Origin: Trifolium pratense
Taxonomy: Eukaryota > Streptophyta > Magnoliopsida > Fabales > Fabaceae
DNA length: 64,000 nucleotides
Direction: 5' to 3'
Assembly: GCF_020283565.1 (NCBI RefSeq)
Contig: NC_060060.1
Span: 72,153,257-72,217,256 of the forward strand
Position 1 is the first letter of the stretch. Each line of letters starts with the position of its first letter. The notes under the pieces were generated by a model, which saw nothing but the letters and a program-made list of their open reading frames with translations, was not told the DNA's origin and did no database searches. Shown here in pieces: positions 13,716 through 23,333 of this stretch. The position numbers and the translations under genes were made by a program.

Positions 13716-14408
13716 TCAACTATTTAGAGTAGTAGGCATTGGATATCGACACAAGGGACATGTACGACTAGTTTGTAACCACTCCACAATACATTGTTGG
13801 TGAAACACATGATTACAAGGCATGTTAATTATGTCTGATGTGCCAATAATATGATCAAACTCATCCATGCATATACTACAAAATAATATTTCTCTATTTT
13901 TCATAACATTCAAATCAAATTTTGTCTTCATTGTCTCAGTGACATCCTTTGAAGCTGGAACCATTCCATATTCTTCTACCTTGATGTCTTCTTCAAATTC
14001 CATATCTAGTTCATCATCATCACCAATATCATCTTCACATATCTTCGTATTCAAGCACAAATGGAACACATTGGGTTGTGTTTCAACTAATTCATCATCA
14101 TGGTCAACAATAATATCATAATAATAATCAATATTATATGCTTGTTGAACCAAACTTATGAATTTAATTATTAATGGTTCAAGTACATCCAAGGTTAATA
14201 AGGGATCCTTGGATAAGTGTTTCCTTAGGTAATGTTGACCCTCTTGGCTGAAGAATTTCTTGAACATTATGGTTGGAAGATTGAAGGATTCATAGCCTAT
14301 GTGATTTGAGTTAGCCAAGTAATGAATATTGACATTTAATTTCAAAAAATCTGTCGGAGTTGGATGCTCATCATGATCATGACTACTATGACTTTCATAT
14401 GGTGCCAT
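13716..14408 (-). CDS. RING-H2 finger protein, probable E3 ubiquitin ligase
   Basis: Single exon of 230 aa from ATG 14408. The C-terminus is a full C3H2C3 RING-H2 finger: C177, C180, C198, H200, H203, C206, C217 and C220, with the usual Trp before the last Cys pair (IVEWLQTSRTCPLC). RING-H2 proteins recruit E2 enzymes and transfer ubiquitin to substrates. The N-terminal part has His/Asp-rich segments (residues 6-15) and a strongly acidic block around residues 125-145, but no membrane segment or signal peptide, so a soluble protein is likely. The N-terminal 160 residues match no domain I know. Intronless short RING-H2 genes form large families in legumes; the substrate cannot be told from sequence. 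Confidence 0.88.
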   Translation of the reverse strand: MAPYESHSSHDHDEHPTPTDFLKLNVNIHYLANSNHIGYESFNLPTIMFKKFFSQEGQHYLRKHLSKDPLLTLDVLEPLIIKFISLVQQAYNIDYYYDIIVDHDDELVETQPNVFHLCLNTKICEDDIGDDDELDMEFEEDIKVEEYGMVPASKDVTETMKTKFDLNVMKNREILFCSICMDEFDHIIGTSDIINMPCNHVFHQQCIVEWLQTSRTCPLCRYPMPTTLNS

Positions 14409-14837
14409 GTTCAAGAAGAGAACAAATTAATTTGGTAATTATATGTTTTTGAAGGGTGTTGTACACTTATTTATATACAAAATAATTTGACTTTTTTTTT
14501 TTAAAACAAATCTAGAAACAAATCTAGAAAGTCAATTAAATATTATATTAATTTTTTTTTTGGGCATATTATATTCACTTTTATTTAGTACTGTACTAAG
14601 ATTGTGCTATTTTTTATTTTATTATTATATATAGTTGTAATCGACCTAAAATAAACGGTATTGTTTCAACAAATAAATAAAAGATACACTTGGTTAAAAT
14701 TAACAAAATGTAGAAAAGATATAACAACGATTTTATTTTATTTTTACTAAAATACAATATTTTAATAAGATCTAGGTATATATAAAAGCAAAAAGTATCC
14801 TTAAAAGCAAAAGTTAGAATATGGGTTTTCTAGTTCC
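14409..14837. other. Upstream region of the RING-H2 gene
   Basis: It should hold the minus-strand promoter. A TATA-like tatttatatac lies at about 14467-14477, some 60-70 bases upstream of the ATG. The rest is AT-rich, with two near-identical caaatctagaaa motifs at 14506-14530, and has no coding sequence. Confidence 0.45.
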
Positions 14838-14975
14838 GTAAACTTAACTCAGTTGTCATGGATATTGGATTTATATATGTAGGAAATCGGGTTTCGAACC
14901 TCCCTGAGCTTAAAGTGATTTTGTTTTTGATATACTAAAAGTGAAATTTCTATCCACTAGATTACTTGACAAAAA
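14838..14975 (+). mobile_element. tRNA-derived SINE (Au-like)
   Basis: A degenerate A box (cttaactcagttg) and a B box (gggtttcgaacct) lie about 45 bases apart. They are followed by the ccactagattacttgac tail typical of Au-type SINEs of legumes and other plants, and then an A run. Imperfect flanking repeats (aatatgggttt at about 14818, aatatgagttt at about 14980) may be the target-site duplication. The family name is from memory. Confidence 0.65.
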
Positions 14976-15759
14976 AATTAATATGAGTTTTTTTTGACAA
15001 AAAAGTTAGAATATAGTTTTTTTTTTTGACTAAGTTAGAACTTAGAATAGGAAAAATTACATTGACCTCGCTTACACACACACACCCCCCTAATTTTAAA
15101 AAACCCTCACCTCCCCTCTGGTTAACACCGTTAACACATCTTTCCTCACATTCCTATTTTTTTTTGGTACATACTCACATTCCTATTTACACTGAACTCT
15201 CATGTTTCTTTTGCATTTTTTTCATAAATTAATTGAAACAAATTCTAGATTCTATCATTTGCCTTCAATTTCTTCAAACTGTTTATTTGCATCTTCTTTT
15301 GCATTTTTGTTGGGTGTATATCTTTGTAACATTTGCAAGAAAATACAAAACTAAGAACAAGCTAGTGAGTTTGTGTAGAAAAAGATGATTCTATTGCCAC
15401 AAGCCAATTTCAAATTGCACATATCTATGGGTTTAAAATAGAGAGAAAACTTATGGAAAAAAAAGAGAGAGAAAACTGGAAGTGGAAGAGAGAACTTAGT
15501 GTTTGGGTCGATTGCAATGTAAGTCCCACATTGCTAATAAAGGAAAAAAGGTTCAAAAAATCATATTGGAAAAGTCTCACATTGCTTAAAGAGATGAAAG
15601 GTGGGTGGTGGGGAGGGGGGCATTTTGCAAGTAGAACAAATAGCAATGACAACCAAACTAAACCATCCAAACAAATAGAAATTCAACTTAGAATAAATCT
15701 AGACCCTACATGTAATAGAAAAGCCACACAATAAATTCAAAGAACACGATAATAGGATA
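14976..15759. other. Intergenic region with low-complexity and weak LTR-like motifs
   Basis: C/T-rich and poly(T) stretches dominate. Two copies of an aagtcYcacattgct motif at about 15521 and 15573 resemble the conserved start of TRIM-type short LTR elements, but no second LTR, primer-binding site or border can be defined. Small ORFs here have compositional, not protein-like, sequences. Confidence 0.4.
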
Positions 15760-15760
15760 G

Positions 15761-15815
15761 AGTTACAAACATGATTTGGATTAAGTGAATTCACCATAAC
15801 CATGCAGTCACTGCA
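15761..15815 (+). repeat. Left terminal-inverted-repeat-like arm of a MULE-type element
   Basis: The segment gatttggattaagtgaattcacc...atgcagtcactgcagtcaa appears in reverse complement at 23133-23190 with roughly 80% identity by eye. The two arms flank the FAR1-like fragment and the LINE. Related pieces (tgcagtcac, ggatttggattt) recur at about 6400, 30605 and 58460, so this is a dispersed terminal motif. Confidence 0.55.
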
Positions 15816-15833
15816 GTCAAATATGATCTGAGC

Positions 15834-15893
15834 CCTTCTAGATATCCAATGGACTATATTCCGCCTTCTAGATATCCAATGGACTATATTCCG
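15834..15893 (+). repeat. Perfect 30-bp tandem duplication
   Basis: A 30-base unit beginning ccttctagatatccaatgg occurs twice head to tail (15834-15863 and 15864-15893) with no difference, just inside the left terminal repeat of the MULE-like element. Confidence 0.9.
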
Positions 15894-16337
15894 CCACGTC
15901 ATCCAATTTTTTATAAAGGCAAATTGCTTTATTTTCCTTGACTGCACTGCAATACTTTTGGCGGCAAATTACTTGGAGATTAAGTGCCCATTCTTCTCCA
16001 TTGGTAAAGCTAAACCTCAACCCATCTTCTCCATTGATGAAGCGTTTCAAAATCAACTCAAAACAAAGTAAGTTTCTTACATAAACTGATCTTTTTTTGT
16101 TGCAATTTTACATATTAGTGTTTATATTTGGCATATATTTGCTTCATATTTCTTTTCATTTAGTTCTAAAATGTGAATCCCCTGTTTATGTTTATCTCTT
16201 TCATGAGAACATTTAGTTCTAAAATTTTGCTTTATATATGTAGTTCTAATTTTTATTGTTGATAAAAGACCCAATTTCTTTGATATATCTTGGTTCTGTG
16301 TAATTTTATTTTAACAGGTTAGGTCAAACAATGACAC

Positions 16338-16720
16338 TAGTTACAACACCTAGTGTTGGTATGAAATTTGATAGTGTAAATGAAGCATGAGAATTTTGGG
16401 CTGCGTATGGGAAAGAAAAAGGCTTTGGAGTTAGAAAACAATACACCAACAAAAGGAAGGATGGCTATATTAGATCGTTCCGATTCGTTTATTGTAAAGA
16501 GGGTCATCGAACAAAGAATCTGACATCGGTGTTTGAGGCAAATGATGTTAAATTTATCCCTGAGAAATACATTCTAAAGAGGTGGACAAAGGATGCACGA
16601 AGTGGTATAATACATGACATACATGCTAATGAAGTTGTGGAAAATCCCAAATTATCTATTGCACAAGATATAGACAATATCAGAATATTTTCTTTACTGG
16701 TTTTTCTGTGCAATATCATA
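16338..16720 (+). pseudogene. FAR1/FHY3-type (MULE transposase) fragment, broken
   Basis: Translation shows the FAR1 DNA-binding domain start (VGMKFDSVNEA, then FWAAYGKEKGFGVRKQYTNK), the beginning of the C2H2-type WRKY-GCM1 fold used by FAR1/FHY3 and their MULE transposase ancestors. A TGA interrupts it at 16388. At about 16540 the sequence jumps to the motif IPEKYILKRWTKDA, which in FAR1 proteins lies after the transposase core, so the catalytic region is deleted. An upstream exon-like leader may lie at 15990-16070. A dead remnant. Confidence 0.75.
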
Positions 16721-17470
16721 TTTTCAGTACAATATCAGAAACATATTTGCTTGATTTTTCTAGTTTACTGGTTTAGAGACAAAGTAATTTGAGAACAAAA
16801 CAACCTCATTTATTTAATATGAAATTTTTACAATAGAGTAGCCATAAACCAAACCAAGCCCCTTTTACAACCATTGGCCCCTTTTATAATATGATAACTG
16901 TACAATGTTCCTAACTTCACCACTTATCATTAATCTATATCCCTTCCAAAGCAACAAAACACTACATCAATACACCAGTTGATAACAATTTCAAGCTTCA
17001 TCCAAAACCACAAAGTAGTGCATCCAAAGCCAAGAAATTGAGTCATGCATATTCATTGTTAAGCACATTCTGCAATTTTATCAGTATAATACGAAAGAAA
17101 CAAAATCAATATCTTCCTTCTTATTTGTCAACAAATTCAAAACAAAAAGGAGAAAAAAATAAAATCAATTTTCTCCATTGTGCTTAAATAATTTCACTCT
17201 CTTCCTATCAATAGAGAAAGGTAGAAACAAACAAATCTAGAATAAGGAAGGAAAGAAATTTCATGTTTTTATCATTCACCCGTCGTCTCTCGCAGCTAGT
17301 CATCTCCAACCATAGGCGCCGCTGCGTCATCTCCGACTACGGCGCCGCTGCTTCGCCCACCGCTGCGCCGCTGCTTGCGCCGCCCAAGTTGGTTTTTTTT
17401 TTGATAAGCAAATAATTGAATTATAAGGAGTATAAGGTGTACTCAACCCTTACAATTCGGTGAACCTCCA

Positions 17471-20400
17471 TTATATACTATGGAGGCAGGCTAATGGATC
17501 AATACACCAATCAGAGAACTTATAACAAGAATTGTTCCCTATACGACCTATAAACCAAAACCACGTAATAAAAATAATCTGATCCACTATGACAGACACA
17601 TTAGCAACAACTCCTCTAAACATTGTGTTGTTTCGAGCACGCCATAAACTCCACGTGGTAGCTAACCAAATCAGATGGCGACCTTTAGCATTTTTATTAT
17701 TCTTCACCAAAGCCCCAAAACTGTTGAAGTGGCTCCAAACCTCCTCAAAATGAATATAAGTCACTTTCATCCACTTAAAAATATTCGTCCACACACGTAT
17801 TGAGAAAGAGCAATTAAAAAACAAATGATTAATGTCTTCCTCTTCCCTATAACAAAAAGCACAACACCATTCACGATGATTAACAATAATTCCTTTCCTC
17901 ACCAAAGCCAGACGGGTCGGTAATCTTTCTAATAATAACCTCCAACCAAAAACATTTACTTTTGATGGAACATCATTCACCCATAACTGATTCAAAGCAT
18001 GCACAACATTCTCATCTACTATATTTGATTCAACACTATTTAGAAGGAATTGATATGCCGAATTCACAGAAAAATTACCGCTATGATCTGGTATCCATCT
18101 CATGCTATCCAATTTGTCCTGCTTAGGACTAATATCGGCCAACAAATACAATAATTCTTCTGCTTCATCTGACTCGGTTGAAGACAATGTTTCAGCCCAA
18201 CAAATATTCCAAATCCATTTTCCATTATGTTCAAAACCTGTGTCTGCTACAAAACAATTTGGCATAGAAGTTTTAAAATATAAAGCTGGATATAAATCCA
18301 TCAAACAATCAGGTCCATACCACTTGTCTTTCCAAAATCGAATTGCATTCCCTTGTCCCAGCACATTACTTATATTTGATCGGAACCAGTCGCCATTATC
18401 TTCTCTGCCTATCTTCAATAAATCACGCCACCAAATCGATTGTCCTCTGCCTTCGCAAACCACCTGATCCAAGAAATTTGAATACAAAGAGCCATATCTA
18501 TAAGCAAGCAACTTGGACCAACTAGAATTTGGTTCACAAATCCCTCTCCATTTCCATTTGCTAAGTAAGGCTTGATTAAATAAATTAAGATTCTTGATGC
18601 CCAACCCTCCTTTTTCTTTAGGGAGACATATAGTATCCCAACTCACCCAACAAATCTTCTTGTTCTCCGAACTCCCTCCCCACAAAAATTTCCTTTGGAT
18701 GTTAACCAATTCTTTTAAAACACAAACCGGAGCTTTGAAAAAAGAGAAAAAATAAAGTGGTAAACTCGATAACACCGAATTTATGAGAGTAACTCTTCCA
18801 CCGATTGATAAATTACGACTATTCCAACTATTAAGACGATTTCTCATAGATTCCACAATAGGATTCCACGTTATCTTTCTCCTTGGGTTGGCTCCAACTG
18901 GAATTCCTAAAAAGCGGAATGGAATGGAATCCACTTCACAAAAAAGGAAAGAAGATGCAGCTTCTAAAAAAGAATCTTCAAGATTGATACCGTACAATTT
19001 GCTTTTAAAAAAATTGACTTTCAGACCTGACACTAACTCAAAGCTGCGCAGCACAGTTTTTAAAGTCCATAGATTGTCCCAATTACCCTCTCCTATCATA
19101 ATAGTATCATCTGCAAATTGCAATGTGTGAAATTGAAGTGCATCACTTACCTTGTAACTGTGGAAACTACCGATATCCACTGCTTTCTGCATCAAACGTG
19201 CGAGTCCTTCAGCTGCTATTAAGAAAAGAAAAGGGGAGAGCGGATCACCTTGCCTCAATCCTTTACCAACCGAGAAATCTTCTGTAGGACTCCCGTTAAC
19301 TAAAACTGACATCGAGCTATTAAAAACACAAGCTCTCATCCATTTCATCCATCCTTGCGAAAAACCCATACGTTTCATCATAAAGCTCAAATAATCCCAG
19401 TTCACCGTATCATAAGCCCTTTCGAAATCCACTTTCAGTAACAAACATTTATCCTTCTTTCTCTTTGCCAAATCGATCAATTCATTCACAACCAACACCC
19501 CATCCAGAATTTGCCTGTTTGGGAGAAACGCTGACTGACACTTAGATATCAAGTTTCCTAACACTTTCTTTAATCTTGTTGCTAAGACTTTTGAAATGAT
19601 TTTGTACAAACTACCTACTAAACAGATAGGCCTATAATCATACAATGTCTGAGGATTATCTTTCTTTGGTATCAAAGCCAAAAACGATGCTGTAATCGCT
19701 TTTGGAAGAATAGCATTACTATGAAAATCATGAACGAAGTCCATAATGTCACCTTTCAAAGTATCCCAACAAGCTTTCAAAAAATTGAAATTAAAGCCGT
19801 CAGGGCCAGGACATTTATTACCATCACTATTCCACACAACATCACGGACCTCATCCACGGAAAAGGGAGCCAAAAGAAATAAATTATCATTCAACGATAA
19901 AGTAGGAAAGGAAATTCCATCAAGGTGAGGTCGATTACTCCACTCCTCGGTGAAGTTGTTGACAAAGAAATGTTTCACGAATTTTTTTATTTCATCGACT
20001 CCTTGCACCCAATGATCACCATCTCTAAGGGCCACCAATTGATTACGTCTCCTCCTACCTTTAATAGATTGATGGAAAAATCTAGAATTAGAATCACCTT
20101 CTTTTAACCACTTCGTTCTTGATTTTTGTTTAAGAAGATTGTCCTTGTAATTAAGTTGGTTCCAAAAATCTTTGTTTAGACCCTCCCTCTTTAAATAGTC
20201 AAAATCACCATCATTATTCTCCAAAAGACCTTCAAAATCATTAATATCCTTGACCGTCTTCTCAATGTTGAGGTCAAGAATACCAAACACCTCTTTGTTC
20301 CAAATCTTCAAGCTCTCTTTCAGCAACTTTAATTTTTCTTTCAAGACAAATGCCTTTTTACCTTGAACATTGTAACTCTTCCATGAAGAATCCACGAATT

Positions 20401-21163
20401 CTTTGAAATCGGGATGCTCTAACCAACCGTTCACCACCCGAAAGGGTTTAGGGCCCCAATTATTTTGCGAACAAAGAGTCCATACTGGGCAATGATCGGA
20501 TATGTCACGATCGCCAATCCATTGACCTGTGATACCACTCTTCCCTATAAAGCCATCAGTCATCAAAAACCTATCAAGCCTGCTCATAGATAAACCATCA
20601 TGACTGAACCATGAATTTTTTTTGCCCAAAACTGGTACATCGACAACCTCCATATCATCTACAAACTGTTTGAAATTATTAATTTCTGCCATTCGACTAT
20701 CAGCACTACTACCTCTTCTTTCCGAAGTATGAAGGACAGCATTAAAATCACCTCCGATGCACCATTCACCACCATATTCTCTCTTCAAATTCAAAAGATC
20801 CTCCCAAAGTTTTCTTTTACCAGAAATACTACACGGTGAGTACACATTAACAATATGCACCCTCGAACCCTCCCAATCAACACAGATACCGACAAAACCA
20901 AACCCAAAAAAAGTATGTAACAATTTGAATAAATTAGAATTCCAAATTGTTAATAAACCACCAGACAAGCCAACTGATTTTTGTGCCACCCAAAAAACAT
21001 CCTGATGTCCCCATAAATTATGGATAGAGACATCATCAAAATTTTCTCTCTTTGTTTCTTGAATCAAGCAAATGTCAAACGTACCTTTTATGAGAAATTG
21101 ACTCAATCTCCTCCGTTTTGCGCTCCCCCCCCAGCCTCTCATGTTCAAAGAAACCATCTTCAT
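17471..21163 (-). CDS. LINE ORF2: endonuclease / reverse transcriptase
   Basis: A 1230-aa uninterrupted frame. Residues 1-230 form an apurinic-like endonuclease domain with the catalytic blocks SLNMRG, IQETK, GGDFN and DISDHCPVW. Reverse transcriptase follows at about 460-760, with LKVDFERAYDTVNWDYL, GLRQGDPLSPFLF and the FADD catalytic motif (Asp 685-686). The C-terminus (about 1060-1150) is the zf-RVT domain of plant LINEs (WRLLLERLPTRLALVRKGI, then CCAFCYREEEDINHLFFNC). It nicks target DNA and primes reverse transcription there. All catalytic motifs are present, so the copy could be competent. Its ATG overlaps the ORF1 stop. A T-rich 3' UTR and poly(A) follow at 17393-17470. Confidence 0.95.
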   Translation of the reverse strand: MKMVSLNMRGWGGSAKRRRLSQFLIKGTFDICLIQETKRENFDDVSIHNLWGHQDVFWVAQKSVGLSGGLLTIWNSNLFKLLHTFFGFGFVGICVDWEGSRVHIVNVYSPCSISGKRKLWEDLLNLKREYGGEWCIGGDFNAVLHTSERRGSSADSRMAEINNFKQFVDDMEVVDVPVLGKKNSWFSHDGLSMSRLDRFLMTDGFIGKSGITGQWIGDRDISDHCPVWTLCSQNNWGPKPFRVVNGWLEHPDFKEFVDSSWKSYNVQGKKAFVLKEKLKLLKESLKIWNKEVFGILDLNIEKTVKDINDFEGLLENNDGDFDYLKREGLNKDFWNQLNYKDNLLKQKSRTKWLKEGDSNSRFFHQSIKGRRRRNQLVALRDGDHWVQGVDEIKKFVKHFFVNNFTEEWSNRPHLDGISFPTLSLNDNLFLLAPFSVDEVRDVVWNSDGNKCPGPDGFNFNFLKACWDTLKGDIMDFVHDFHSNAILPKAITASFLALIPKKDNPQTLYDYRPICLVGSLYKIISKVLATRLKKVLGNLISKCQSAFLPNRQILDGVLVVNELIDLAKRKKDKCLLLKVDFERAYDTVNWDYLSFMMKRMGFSQGWMKWMRACVFNSSMSVLVNGSPTEDFSVGKGLRQGDPLSPFLFLIAAEGLARLMQKAVDIGSFHSYKVSDALQFHTLQFADDTIMIGEGNWDNLWTLKTVLRSFELVSGLKVNFFKSKLYGINLEDSFLEAASSFLFCEVDSIPFRFLGIPVGANPRRKITWNPIVESMRNRLNSWNSRNLSIGGRVTLINSVLSSLPLYFFSFFKAPVCVLKELVNIQRKFLWGGSSENKKICWVSWDTICLPKEKGGLGIKNLNLFNQALLSKWKWRGICEPNSSWSKLLAYRYGSLYSNFLDQVVCEGRGQSIWWRDLLKIGREDNGDWFRSNISNVLGQGNAIRFWKDKWYGPDCLMDLYPALYFKTSMPNCFVADTGFEHNGKWIWNICWAETLSSTESDEAEELLYLLADISPKQDKLDSMRWIPDHSGNFSVNSAYQFLLNSVESNIVDENVVHALNQLWVNDVPSKVNVFGWRLLLERLPTRLALVRKGIIVNHREWCCAFCYREEEDINHLFFNCSFSIRVWTNIFKWMKVTYIHFEEVWSHFNSFGALVKNNKNAKGRHLIWLATTWSLWRARNNTMFRGVVANVSVIVDQIIFITWFWFIGRIGNNSCYKFSDWCIDPLACLHSI

Positions 21164-22863
21164 TTATTAACCTTTTTTTGTTGCACCCTTCTATTTCTGC
21201 CTTCCTCGTCTCTTTTTTCATTGTTATGGATGCGCCGAGTACATTCATCTTCATCCGCACCTTCTCCTATCCCCAAAACTTTGGCACCCTTCCAAATTTT
21301 TGACGTTACATCATTGTCTCTCCGTTTCAAAATTTGCTTATTACAATTCCTTATGTCTGATGACTGTATTGAGCTACAGCATAGAACTGCACCTGCAGAT
21401 GAAATTGAATTTGTTGCTGCTACTTTTGGCTTCTTCACCCTCCCTATAGGATTACGAACACAAGTAACCGGTTTATCATGAATGGTTACTGCACCTGACA
21501 AAGCATTGGAACTGGTATTGTTTGAAATCACAGTTTTCGACAAGCCCATGTTGTTACTAGCCACCAAATTGTTATGAATTTTTGACGCAGAATTATTATT
21601 GTTATTATTATGATAGAGCGGTCTTTCCTTGAGAGATTCAGGCGCATGTTTGCTAACAGTGCTGGTATTCGCACCTCTCTTCGGCACTGCAGACACAACA
21701 GATTTCTTGAGTAAAGATTTGGGTTTCTTATGTCCCACTTCTCCCAACAATTCAGAATCACTAAACGCGCCTCTATTTTCAGCCATATTTCCTGTGCTAG
21801 ATAAAACTGTTCTATGAAGTGGAGGCTCGTCGTTGTTTGCAATCCTCTCTACATTTGTAAAGAACAAATCTTCTTTTGATAACAACATATTATGAGAAGA
21901 CATAACAGTTTCCACTATTTCCTCTTCTACTTGAGTGCCTTCCAAAACTGTGTTGTCCTCAATTATGCGAATCCCTTTTGAATTTTCAAACTCAATCAAT
22001 GCCATAGACTGCACTGACTCCCTATCAAATTCTCTATCCTCAACATCGTGAGCTTGCTGATCCTCCATGAAAATTGCAGCCTCTGTGTTAACAAGGCCGT
22101 CTTCTTCATCAGAGTTGTCGTCAGAAACAACCCGACCTTCATGATGATCATTTGCTGGTAAAACTATACGCATGGGTCCATAAGAATCCTCAACAATTCT
22201 TATAGGAAATACGACACCATTCACAATAGCCTCGAAAGAATCATCGACAACCCTTTGTCCTTTTCTCCTCATCAACAGCCTAGCAACATCCATCGTATTC
22301 TTCTTCGTGGTTCCGTCATCTGCATTAATAAAAGTACCATATGGTTTGCAAATCAAATCAAAGAAGTTTACATGCCACGCGTGTGCTGGAATACCATACA
22401 CACGTACCCACAACAGTCTCTCGTTATCCACCAATTCGGGTTCCCATGGTTTTACTTGACTAAACCATTGATCCAACCAACTTTTTGCCTCCAACAACAA
22501 AGCCTGTAACTCTCCCTCTTCCTGCTCTTCCATTAACACCATATTGGCACCTAGAGGTGTAATTTTGATCCCAAAGTAACCTTGTCTATGGAATTGCTCT
22601 TGAATGTTATAAGACATCCCTGGTTTATCCACTATCCCCACAAAAGCTCCTTTTAGTTTTTTTAAATCAACACTTTCAGCTTGGTAACTCACTCTTCTCA
22701 ATCCTTGATTGATTGGTCTTGCGTTATTAATACCCTGAGTGTTTTTCTTGACTGCATGTGCATATGATCTAGGCTCCCCCCTATTACTTGCAGCATGGTT
22801 ATGCGCCCCATTCTTACCATTGTATTGCCCATCTCTTTTTTCCCCATAATCCTTATTAAACAT
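21160..22863 (-). CDS. LINE ORF1: nucleic-acid-binding protein (DUF4283 type)
   Basis: The frame is open from just after a TAG at about 22940. The first ATG is at 22863, giving 567 aa; a non-ATG or upstream start would add up to 24 residues. Residues around 60-230 resemble the DUF4283 domain of plant LINE and gag-like proteins (KLKGAFVGIVDKPG..., WVRVYGIPAHAWHVNFF). After it comes an acidic stretch, then a long Ser/Asn-rich basic tail with a run of seven Asn near residue 420. I do not see a CCHC knuckle. ORF1 proteins bind LINE RNA and form the RNP. The stop codon TGA overlaps the ORF2 ATG as ATGA. Confidence 0.85.
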   Translation of the reverse strand: MFNKDYGEKRDGQYNGKNGAHNHAASNRGEPRSYAHAVKKNTQGINNARPINQGLRRVSYQAESVDLKKLKGAFVGIVDKPGMSYNIQEQFHRQGYFGIKITPLGANMVLMEEQEEGELQALLLEAKSWLDQWFSQVKPWEPELVDNERLLWVRVYGIPAHAWHVNFFDLICKPYGTFINADDGTTKKNTMDVARLLMRRKGQRVVDDSFEAIVNGVVFPIRIVEDSYGPMRIVLPANDHHEGRVVSDDNSDEEDGLVNTEAAIFMEDQQAHDVEDREFDRESVQSMALIEFENSKGIRIIEDNTVLEGTQVEEEIVETVMSSHNMLLSKEDLFFTNVERIANNDEPPLHRTVLSSTGNMAENRGAFSDSELLGEVGHKKPKSLLKKSVVSAVPKRGANTSTVSKHAPESLKERPLYHNNNNNNSASKIHNNLVASNNMGLSKTVISNNTSSNALSGAVTIHDKPVTCVRNPIGRVKKPKVAATNSISSAGAVLCCSSIQSSDIRNCNKQILKRRDNDVTSKIWKGAKVLGIGEGADEDECTRRIHNNEKRDEEGRNRRVQQKKVNK

Positions 22864-23132
22864 CTCTTCTTTGTTATGATCAAGATGTCTTTCCGATCTC
22901 TGAAAACGAGAGATATGCACAGATTTAGGATTCAAACCCTAAATTGGTGGTGTTGTGTGAATCGTTCGCAGGAAGTGGATATCTATTTCACGGGTTCAAA
23001 TTTAGGATTTAGTCAAAAGGCAAAGAATTGTTTTCTAGCTTTTATTGTCAAAATAGATTTTGACCGCAAGATTGATCTAACGGGTCAGGATTTGGAGAAT
23101 GAGACAATGGGTGAAGGAGAGAATCCGGACCC

Positions 23133-23190
23133 ATTGACTGCAGTGACTGCATCACTTGGTGAATTCACCGAATCCAAATCCGTTACAAAC
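23133..23190 (-). repeat. Right terminal-inverted-repeat-like arm of the MULE-type element
   Basis: The reverse complement of this stretch (gatttggattcggtgaattcacc...tgcagtcactgcagtcaatg) matches the left arm at 15761-15815. The Pst I-like core ctgcag is embedded in a short internal palindrome (gcagtcactgcagtcactgc-like). Confidence 0.55.
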
Positions 23191-23213
23191 ACACTAAAAT
23201 TAATTACTCACCC

Positions 23214-23333
23214 TGTGACATTTTATAAGTAAAATTAATTTTTTTAGGAACATTGTATTTAATGTATCTTGTCTGACCAAATACATTAAATATACAATAA
23301 TCCTAAAAAGTCAATTTTGCTTATAGTGTCACA
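23214..23333. mobile_element. 120-bp Stowaway/Tourist-like MITE
   Basis: The left half (tgtgacattttataagtaaaatt...) and the reverse complement of the right half (tgtgacactataagcaaaatt...) pair over about 53 bases with a short unpaired centre (gtctgaccaa). A DNA hairpin of this kind, with motifs ttaatgtat and aaaattgactttttaggat, is typical of short legume MITEs. The superfamily cannot be fixed from the ends. Confidence 0.75.

Larger units (their letters stand above)
17393..23130 (-). mobile_element. Full-length LINE (L1-type non-LTR retrotransposon)
   Basis: On the minus strand the order is 5' region, ORF1, ORF2, a short 3' UTR and poly(A), seen as ten T at 17393-17402. ORF1 and ORF2 overlap by four bases (ATGA). 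Both frames are open over their full length. The 5' limit is uncertain: coding similarity ends near 22935 and an untranslated leader may extend to about 23130. No target-site duplication was found by eye. The flank just beyond the poly(A) end (17280-17392) is unusually GC-rich. Confidence 0.85.
15761..23190. mobile_element. Decayed MULE/FAR1-like DNA element containing a nested LINE
   Basis: Inverted terminal motifs at 15761-15815 and 23133-23190 bracket a FAR1-type transposase fragment (16338-16720) and a full LINE (17393 to about 22940 or beyond). The simplest reading is a MULE-like element later invaded by a LINE. I could not identify a target-site duplication, so the outer limits are provisional. 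Confidence 0.5.
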
